This document shows, one piece after another, positions 47,445 to 52,862 of a stretch of DNA of 52,862 bases. Under the pieces are notes generated by a model. The model did not search any database. It was not told the origin of the DNA and saw only the letters and a list, made by a program, of their open reading frames with translations. Positions within the stretch are counted from its first letter, which is position 1, and every line of letters begins with the position of its first letter. A program made the translations under genes and the position numbers. Source of the stretch: Bacteroidales bacterium. Its GTDB lineage: Bacteria; Bacteroidota; Bacteroidia; Bacteroidales; UBA932. Where the stretch lies: contig JAFYYM010000030.1 of NCBI GenBank assembly GCA_017557535.1, positions 1 through 52,862 of the forward strand. The letters are read 5' to 3'.

Positions 47445-48509
47445 ATGGAAAACCGAAGGTCCTTCCTCAAGAAAACCGCCCTGGCAGCCGCGGCCGCTGC
47501 CGTTTCCCCCGTCCTGGACAGCTGCCGGCAGGAACCCGGCCTTTCCGGGGAGCGGCTCATCGTCCCCAGGGGGAACGCCCTCCCCATCACGGGAACCTTC
47601 CTGGACGAGATCTCGCACGACATCCCGCATCAGAACTGGGGCGAGAAGGAGTGGGACCGGGATTTCCGGTACATGAAGGCCATCGGCATCGACACGGTCA
47701 TCGACATCCGCTGCGGGTACCGGAAGTTCATCACCTACCCCTCCCCTTACCTGCTCAGGAAGGGCTGCAACATGCCCTCGGTGGACCTGATCGACCTGTT
47801 CTGCCGCCTGGCGCAGAAGTACGGGATGAAGTTCATGCTGGGCCTGTACGATTCCGGAAAGTATTGGGATACCGGCGATATGGGCTATGAGGTGGAATCC
47901 AACAAGTACGTCATCGACGAGGTCTGGGAGCGGTACGGCCGCAAGTATGAGAGTTTCGGCGGCTGGTACATCTCCGGCGAGATTTCCCGGGCGACCAAGG
48001 GCGCCATCGAGAGTTTCCGGCAGATGGGCCGTCAATGCAAGGAGGTATCCGGAGGCCTTCCCACCTTCATTTCCCCCTGGATCGACGGGAAAAAGGCCGT
48101 GGAAGCGGCCGGAAGCGCCCTCAGCAAGGAGAATGCCGTTTCGGTCGAGGAGCACGAAAGGGAGTGGAACGAGATCTTCGACGGGATCCACGAGTATGTC
48201 GATGCCTGCGCCTTCCAGGACGGGCACATCGACTATGACGAACTGGACGCATTCTTCAGCGTGAACAAGAAGCTGGCGGACCGCTACGGCATGCAGTGCT
48301 GGACCAATGCGGAGACGTTCGACCGCGACATGCCCATCAAGTTCTTCCCCATCAAGTTCGACAAGCTCCGCCTGAAACTGGAAGCCGCCCGGCGCTGCGG
48401 CTACGACAAGGCCATCACCTTCGAGTTCAGCCATTTCATGAGCCCGCAGAGCGCCTATCTCCAGGCAGGGCATCTGTACGATCGCTACAAGGAATACTTC
48501 GACCTGTAA
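47445..48509 (+). CDS. DUF4434 family glycoside-hydrolase-like lipoprotein
   Basis: From the ATG at 47445 (354 aa) the protein opens with a Tat-like twin-arginine signal (NRRSFLKK), a hydrophobic stretch of Ala and a possible lipobox LDSC, so it is probably exported and lipid-anchored. The mature part is a TIM-barrel of the DUF4434 type (PITGTFLDEISHDIPHQNWG, GWYISGEIS, KAITFEFSHFMSP). Such proteins lie in polysaccharide-use loci; no specific substrate is known. Glu residues in GEIS and FEFS could be catalytic. It is transcribed from the promoter at 47383-47413. Confidence 0.8.
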   Translation: MENRRSFLKKTALAAAAAAVSPVLDSCRQEPGLSGERLIVPRGNALPITGTFLDEISHDIPHQNWGEKEWDRDFRYMKAIGIDTVIDIRCGYRKFITYPSPYLLRKGCNMPSVDLIDLFCRLAQKYGMKFMLGLYDSGKYWDTGDMGYEVESNKYVIDEVWERYGRKYESFGGWYISGEISRATKGAIESFRQMGRQCKEVSGGLPTFISPWIDGKKAVEAAGSALSKENAVSVEEHEREWNEIFDGIHEYVDACAFQDGHIDYDELDAFFSVNKKLADRYGMQCWTNAETFDRDMPIKFFPIKFDKLRLKLEAARRCGYDKAITFEFSHFMSPQSAYLQAGHLYDRYKEYFDL

Positions 48510-48550
48510 AAATCTTTTGGATTCTTTGTGGGATTGTAAGGATTTTTCCT

Positions 48551-48576
48551 TACATTTGTACCACAGTACACCACAG
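48551..48576 (+). promoter_or_regulatory. Promoter box and operator copy 2 before the second MFS gene
   Basis: TACATTTG (48551-48558) is a good -7 box; the TTTG upstream is 22 bp away, slightly too far. CACAGTACACCACAG follows at 48562-48576, at the expected start of transcription. The shared 15-mer links this gene to the divergent promoter region at 47.4 kb. Confidence 0.65.
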
Positions 48577-48596
48577 ATAACAGACAGGCCGATTCT

Positions 48597-49835
48597 ATGA
48601 AAACCAATCCGAAATGGTACAAATGGGAGGTCCTCGCCCTGCTTTGGGTCGCCTACCTCCTGAACCAGGGAGACCGCCAGGTCTTCAACTCCGTCCTGCC
48701 GCTGATCCGGGACAGTCTCGGCCTGACGGACTCCTCCGTGAGCCTGATCGCCGTGTTCTTCAACCTGTTCTATGCGGCCATGGTCCCGCTGGGAGGGTGG
48801 TTCGGCGACCGCTTCAGCCGGAAATGGGTCTGCACCCTCAGCATTCTTTTCTGGAGCGTCGCCACGATGCTCACCGGCCTGGCCAACGGGGTTTTCCTGC
48901 TCATCCTCACCCGCTCGGTGGCGACCGGCGGCGGAGAAGCGTTTTTCGGGCCGGCCAATTATTCCCTGCTGGGCCAGTATCACACGGACACCCGCGCCCG
49001 GGCCATGTCCATCCACCAGACCTCTTATTATGTAGGCGTCATCCTGGCCGGCTGGCTGGCCGGCTATATCGGCGACCATCTGGGCTGGAAGTACGCTTTC
49101 TACCTCTTCGGCGGCGCCGGGGTCCTCTGGGCCGCCGTGATGGCGCTCCGGCTCAAGGACCTGCCGCGCACGGAGGCGCCCAAGACGGAGAAGCCGTCCA
49201 TCTGGTCCGGCTTCAAGACCGTTTTCACGACCCCGACCGCGCTGATGGTCACCCTCGGATTCTGCGGATTCATCTTCGTCATCACGGGCTATATGACCTG
49301 GGTTCCCACGTTCCTGCAGGAGAACTTCGGCCAGAGCGGCGCGCAGGCGGGGCTCCATTCCATGTTATGGACCTATGCCGCCGCCTTTGCCGGCGTCCTG
49401 CTGGCCGGCACGCTGTCGGACAAGTGGGCCGCGAAGGATCCCAAGAAGCGGATGCTGATCCAGGGCGCCGGCCTGATCCTGGGGGCGGCTTTCCTCCCGT
49501 TCATGGGCACGGCCAAGAGCCTCTGGCTGCTCTACCTCTGCTTCGCCGGCTGGGGCTTCTTCCGCGCTTTCTTCGATGCGAACATCTATGCCGCCCTGTA
49601 CGACGTGACCCCGGCGCATCTGCACGCCAGCTGCTCCAGCGCCATGATCATGACCGGCTTCGCCGTGGGCGCCACGGCCCCTTACGTGCTGGCCCTCATC
49701 AAGGAGTCCACCGGCAGCCTCAACGCGACCTTCCCCATCCTGGGCGCCATCTGGCTGGTCTGCGGCCTGGCCTGCCTCTGGGTGAGTTACAGACATTACA
49801 ACCACGATCATTCCAAGCTGTATGAAAACGACTGA
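48597..49835 (+). CDS. MFS transporter (anion:cation symporter-like)
   Basis: The 412-aa protein has 12 hydrophobic helices and loop 2-3 GDRFSRK. LNQGDRQVFNSVLPLI in helix 1 and GLHSMLWTYAAAFAGV in the second half fit the ACS group, which takes up sugar acids and related anions in the inner membrane. It overlaps the isomerase gene by 14 bp, so the two are translated together, suggesting that the transported sugar is the isomerase substrate. Confidence 0.85.
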   Translation: MKTNPKWYKWEVLALLWVAYLLNQGDRQVFNSVLPLIRDSLGLTDSSVSLIAVFFNLFYAAMVPLGGWFGDRFSRKWVCTLSILFWSVATMLTGLANGVFLLILTRSVATGGGEAFFGPANYSLLGQYHTDTRARAMSIHQTSYYVGVILAGWLAGYIGDHLGWKYAFYLFGGAGVLWAAVMALRLKDLPRTEAPKTEKPSIWSGFKTVFTTPTALMVTLGFCGFIFVITGYMTWVPTFLQENFGQSGAQAGLHSMLWTYAAAFAGVLLAGTLSDKWAAKDPKKRMLIQGAGLILGAAFLPFMGTAKSLWLLYLCFAGWGFFRAFFDANIYAALYDVTPAHLHASCSSAMIMTGFAVGATAPYVLALIKESTGSLNATFPILGAIWLVCGLACLWVSYRHYNHDHSKLYEND

Positions 49836-51285
49836 TAAACAACGCAAACCCAAGGCGGGACTGCTCCTGGTCGCGTCCCCCCGGTTCAAGAACCTGTACG
49901 GTCCCCGGCGGGGCACCTACGGAGAACGCAAGGACAAAGCCGTGCAGGAGATCAAGGCGACCCTGGATTTCCTGGACATCGTGGACCCCGGCATCGTGTA
50001 TGAACGGGAAGACGCCGAAAAGGCCCTGCACCTGTTCTTCGCGGAGCAGGTCGACTTCGTCTATGCCGAATTCCTCTCCTGGAGCGAGGACTTCGCCTGG
50101 ATCCGCTTCCTCAGGGACTGCCCGGAAATGCCCATCCTCTTCTGCAATGTCGCCAAGCCCAGGATGTCCTTCGAGACCACGCTGGACGAGGACGACTTCG
50201 TGGATTACCTCTGCGCCGGCACGCTGGTCGGCTCGCTGGAGGGCTCCGGAAGCCTCAGGCGCATTCCCAGAAGGAATGTCCGGACCGTCCTGGGCACGCG
50301 GGAGGAAATCACGGAGAAAGTCCGCATCTATGCCGATGCCGCCCGCGTCCGGGCCATCCTCCGCCGCTCCAACGTGGGCCTGATGGCCAACATGAACGAG
50401 GCGATGTGGAGCACCTACATCGACAATTACGACCTTTTCACCAAGATCGGCCCGGAGATCCATTACCTCCCCTACAGCGATTATGGGACGGAAATCGGGA
50501 ACCTGGCGGACGAAGAGGTCAATGCCTATGCCGATGAACTCACGTCCCGGTACAAGATGATGCCGGACGTGGAGTACGACAAGTTCATCGGCTGCGTGAA
50601 AGCCACCCTGGCCCTCCGGAAACTGGCGGAGAAGAACGACATCGACTGCTATGTGTACAACGACATCGACCAGGCGACGTTCCGGACCGCCGGCTGCCGC
50701 GCGGGCTTCTATCCGCAGTGGTTCAATGAGAACGTGAGCGTGCTGGTGCCGGAGGCCGACATCGGCGCGGGCCTCGCCACATACATCCTCAAGCTCCTGA
50801 GCGGCAAGCATGTCAATTTCATCGAACCGTTCCACATCGAGGACGACTTCGGCACGTTCGCCGGCGGCCACGCCGGGCCCAACGACCACAACGATCCGGC
50901 CTGGCAGGACAACGTGGTCATCGCCCGCGACGTCCGCTTCGCCAAGACCTCCTGGAAGTACGCCGGCGCCCCCTTCGCCTGGTACCGCATCAGCCCGGGA
51001 ATGAAGACCGTGGCCGGTCTCTACGAGCAGAACGGCCGCTACAAGCTGGTCACGTTCCTGGCGGAAAGCCTGAGCGAGAAGGATACGCCGCAAAGCGGCA
51101 AGAAGCATCTCCTGGCTACCTACAGCCATACCATCTTCAGGCCCGAAGTGCCCGTGAAGCAGCTCTTCGAGCAGGTGCTGAAGGTGGGCGTCACCCAGCA
51201 TTATGCGATCGTCGACGGCGACTACCGGCCGCAGCTGGAGGCGCTGGCGGAGATGATGGGATTCGAGTTTTACAGTATTCGATAG
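49822..51285 (+). CDS. Sugar isomerase of the L-fucose/L-arabinose isomerase family
   Basis: The 487-aa protein matches the L-fucose/L-arabinose isomerase fold: an N-terminal Rossmann-like part (KAGLLLVASPRFKNLYGPR, DFVYAEFLSWSEDF), a central part with VGLMANMNEAMWSTYIDN, and a C-terminal domain with metal-binding Glu and His positions (NFIEPFHIEDDFGTFAGGHAG). It converts an aldose to a ketose in the cytoplasm. With a GH127 enzyme in the locus, L-arabinose is a reasonable guess, but the substrate cannot be fixed from sequence alone. Confidence 0.75.
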   Translation: MKTTDKQRKPKAGLLLVASPRFKNLYGPRRGTYGERKDKAVQEIKATLDFLDIVDPGIVYEREDAEKALHLFFAEQVDFVYAEFLSWSEDFAWIRFLRDCPEMPILFCNVAKPRMSFETTLDEDDFVDYLCAGTLVGSLEGSGSLRRIPRRNVRTVLGTREEITEKVRIYADAARVRAILRRSNVGLMANMNEAMWSTYIDNYDLFTKIGPEIHYLPYSDYGTEIGNLADEEVNAYADELTSRYKMMPDVEYDKFIGCVKATLALRKLAEKNDIDCYVYNDIDQATFRTAGCRAGFYPQWFNENVSVLVPEADIGAGLATYILKLLSGKHVNFIEPFHIEDDFGTFAGGHAGPNDHNDPAWQDNVVIARDVRFAKTSWKYAGAPFAWYRISPGMKTVAGLYEQNGRYKLVTFLAESLSEKDTPQSGKKHLLATYSHTIFRPEVPVKQLFEQVLKVGVTQHYAIVDGDYRPQLEALAEMMGFEFYSIR

Positions 51286-51289
51286 ATTT

Positions 51290-51338
51290 CTCGACTTCGC
51301 TCGAAATGACAAGGAACAACTCGAAATGACAAGGAACA
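51290..51338 (-). repeat. Dispersed intergenic repeat (FERSREI-type) with tandem copy
   Basis: CTCGAAATGACAAGGAACA occurs twice, 20 bp apart (51300-51318 and 51320-51338), and the first is preceded by TCTCGACTTCG, giving a TCGA-N6-TCGA hairpin. The reverse strand reads GTCATTTCGAGCGAAGTCGA, a repeat known from intergenic regions of many Bacteroidetes. It separates the isomerase gene from the next gene, which starts at 51343. Confidence 0.75.
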
Positions 51339-51342
51339 GACT

Positions 51343-52862
51343 ATGAGTTTCATGTACAATCCGTTTCCCTTCGATGACATGACGCCGGTCAACCGGCCGG
51401 CCATCGGGGAGGAAACCGCAAGGAAACTGGTCAGGGGAAGCGTCAAAGTGGCGGCTTTCCTGGCCGCAAAGGCCCGGGAAGGCAGTGTCTTTGGCATCGA
51501 CGGCTATGTGGGCGCGGACTTCGCCCGGACGGTGAACCTGCTGGAACAGCAGCTGCACGTCAAGGGCTTCCAGACCCGTAAGATCGACTTCCGGAGCTGC
51601 CTCAAGAGCCGGGAGCAGCTGTGGGAGCTGGTGGACCGGCACCTGAGCTGGGACCGGAGCGAAGACCCGACCCTCCTGTTCGGTAGGGTATATAAAGACG
51701 GTTATGAAGGGCTCCTCGACGAGAAGAAAACCGACGCCCTCCGGCAAGAAATGGCCGAACCCCGCCAGGAGGTCCTCCTCGTCTACGGTCAGGGCTGCCT
51801 GATTCCCGCGCTGCGGGATTTGTACGACCAGAAGGTCTATCTGGACGTCACGCCCAAGGAAAGCATCCTTCGCATCCGCCGTGGACAGTATGTCAACCTG
51901 GGAATGGACGCGCCCCTGACCACGCCGCTGATCATCCGCCGCTGCTACTACTGCGACTTCGAGGTCGCCGTCCGCCTGAGAAGGGAACTGCTGGCGGCGC
52001 CCGGAAATGTCGATTTCTATGTCGAGAACGACCATCCCGACGACATGAAGCTGCTGCCGTTCGACGCGTTCTCGGAGATCACCGCCTCCCTGGCGACCTA
52101 TCCGTTCCGCTGCAAGCCCGTCTATCTGGAGGGCGTCTGGGGCGGCACCTACATGAAGAAACTGAGGAAGCTTCCGCAGGAAATGCGCAATGCGGCCTGG
52201 GTTTTCGACCTCATCCCCATGGAGGTCAGCGTCCTCGTGGAAGTAGCCGGGACCGTCCTGGAACTCCCCTTCTCCACCTTCTTCATGAAGGAGGGGGACC
52301 GGGTGCTGGGACCCGCCGTCGTGGAGAAATTCGGCGGCTACTTCCCCATCCGCTTCAACTGGGACGACAGCTACCATTCCACCGGCAACATGAGCATCCA
52401 GTGCCACAGCGGCAGCGCCTTCAACAAGGAGCGTTTCCACGAGTTCGGCCGGCAGGACGAGAGCTATTACGTGGTCATCACCGGTCATGAGGCGAAAACC
52501 TTCATCGGCTTCCGCGACGACGCGGACATCCCGCAGTTCTTCCGGGACATCGAAGCGGCCGACACGGAGCACAAGCCCGTGGATTACCTCAAATACGTGA
52601 GCTACGAAGAGTCCCGGCCGGGCCTGCAGGTGATGCTGCCCGCCGGGACCATCCATTCCAGCGGCCGCAACCAGGTCATCCTGGAGATCGGCTCCCTGAC
52701 CATCGGCTCCTACACCTATAAGATGTACGACTACCTGCGCCTGGACTTTGACGGGAAGCAGCGGCCCATCCATACCAAACTGGGCGAGCTGAACGTGAAC
52801 CAGGAGCGCCGGACCTCCGTCATCCACGACCCGGCCAGCAAGGACTACATCGTGCAGAAACC
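51343..52862 (+). CDS. Phosphomannose isomerase-like cupin protein with degenerate kinase domain (partial)
   Basis: The reading frame opens at 51343 (MSFMYNPFPFDDM) and is still open at the window end, giving 506 codons. Residues about 45-200 resemble a uridine-kinase-like P-loop domain (FGIDGYVGADFARTVNLL), but the Walker A GKS/T is missing, so it cannot bind ATP in the normal way. From about 265 on the sequence is like class I mannose-6-phosphate isomerase (KPVYLEGVWGGTYMKK, then cupin strands SIQCHSGSAFNKE, YYVVITGHEAKTFIGF). It probably isomerises a phosphosugar. It follows the sugar isomerase gene in the same direction. Confidence 0.75.
   Translation, partial: MSFMYNPFPFDDMTPVNRPAIGEETARKLVRGSVKVAAFLAAKAREGSVFGIDGYVGADFARTVNLLEQQLHVKGFQTRKIDFRSCLKSREQLWELVDRHLSWDRSEDPTLLFGRVYKDGYEGLLDEKKTDALRQEMAEPRQEVLLVYGQGCLIPALRDLYDQKVYLDVTPKESILRIRRGQYVNLGMDAPLTTPLIIRRCYYCDFEVAVRLRRELLAAPGNVDFYVENDHPDDMKLLPFDAFSEITASLATYPFRCKPVYLEGVWGGTYMKKLRKLPQEMRNAAWVFDLIPMEVSVLVEVAGTVLELPFSTFFMKEGDRVLGPAVVEKFGGYFPIRFNWDDSYHSTGNMSIQCHSGSAFNKERFHEFGRQDESYYVVITGHEAKTFIGFRDDADIPQFFRDIEAADTEHKPVDYLKYVSYEESRPGLQVMLPAGTIHSSGRNQVILEIGSLTIGSYTYKMYDYLRLDFDGKQRPIHTKLGELNVNQERRTSVIHDPASKDYIVQK

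Noticed and set aside
47370-49358. A 662-codon minus-strand open frame.
   Set aside because: It is antisense to the DUF4434 and MFS genes, with unnatural composition.
49720-52827. A 1035-codon minus-strand open frame.
   Set aside because: It lies antisense to well-supported sugar genes in G+C-rich DNA, is low in complexity (Val, Gly, Ala, Asp rich) and even translates the dispersed repeat. It is a shadow frame.
1-52862. CRISPR arrays, rRNA and tRNA genes.
   Set aside because: No regularly spaced direct repeats of CRISPR length, no rRNA stretches and no tRNA-like folds were found by eye.

Overview
The window looks like a Bacteroidales genome from a gut or rumen type habitat. The evidence is promoters of the Bacteroidetes type (TTTG, about 19 bp, TAnnTTTG), protein families typical of the group (DUF3853, VirE-N/BT4734-like, DUF3871, DUF6140-like, DUF4434, GH127) and a copy of the intergenic repeat whose reverse strand begins GTCATTTCGAGCGAAGTCGA. 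Nothing was searched against a database; all family names rest on motifs read by eye.

Layout. (1) 1-2513 is the right end of one integrative element (element A): a small membrane-anchored protein and a tyrosine recombinase. (2) 2501-42174 is a second integrative element of about 39.7 kb (element B). It is flanked by a 13-bp direct repeat (CTGTTGGAGTCAC) that is followed on both sides by a similar terminator hairpin, and its own, only distantly related, tyrosine recombinase sits at the right end. Elements A and B therefore appear to be inserted in tandem at the same kind of site. (3) 42256-52862 is G+C-rich chromosome: a 5'-truncated ATPase gene, then a carbohydrate-use locus (GH127, mutarotase-like protein, two MFS transporters, DUF4434 protein, sugar isomerase and a phosphomannose-isomerase-like protein cut by the window end).

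Element B has no recognisable relaxase, conjugation, capsid or terminase gene. Its left arm, read leftwards, holds a DUF3853 excisionase-like protein, a VirE-N/primase-like protein, a helicase, a Sel1 protein, a phage-type N6-adenine methyltransferase, two radical SAM-type proteins, a DGQHR (ParB/DndB-like) protein, an SNF2 helicase and an XRE regulator with a large unknown partner. The middle holds a complete type I restriction-modification operon (hsdM-hsdS-hsdR) that continues into four extra genes including a PD-(D/E)XK nuclease. Then come SSB, a serine recombinase and a chain of tiny overlapping genes. From 30.6 to 38.2 kb the coding strand flips: a DUF6140-like protein, a membrane GTPase and partner, a proteasome-beta-like Ntn hydrolase, an ABC-type ATPase, a phospholipase-D-like protein, an endonuclease/exonuclease/phosphatase protein and two small membrane proteins. 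This stretch varies in base composition and has several separate promoters, as expected of accumulated defence or conflict cargo.

The most interesting observations are a structured 260-300 nt non-coding region just before the GTPase cluster; the proteasome-like protein with an exposed Thr1 and Asp17 in a mobile element; helically phased CTATCA/TGATAG half-sites upstream of both the DGQHR gene and the SNF2 gene; regularly placed stem-loops 15-19 nt before four consecutive start codons around the radical SAM genes; and the tandem element junction.
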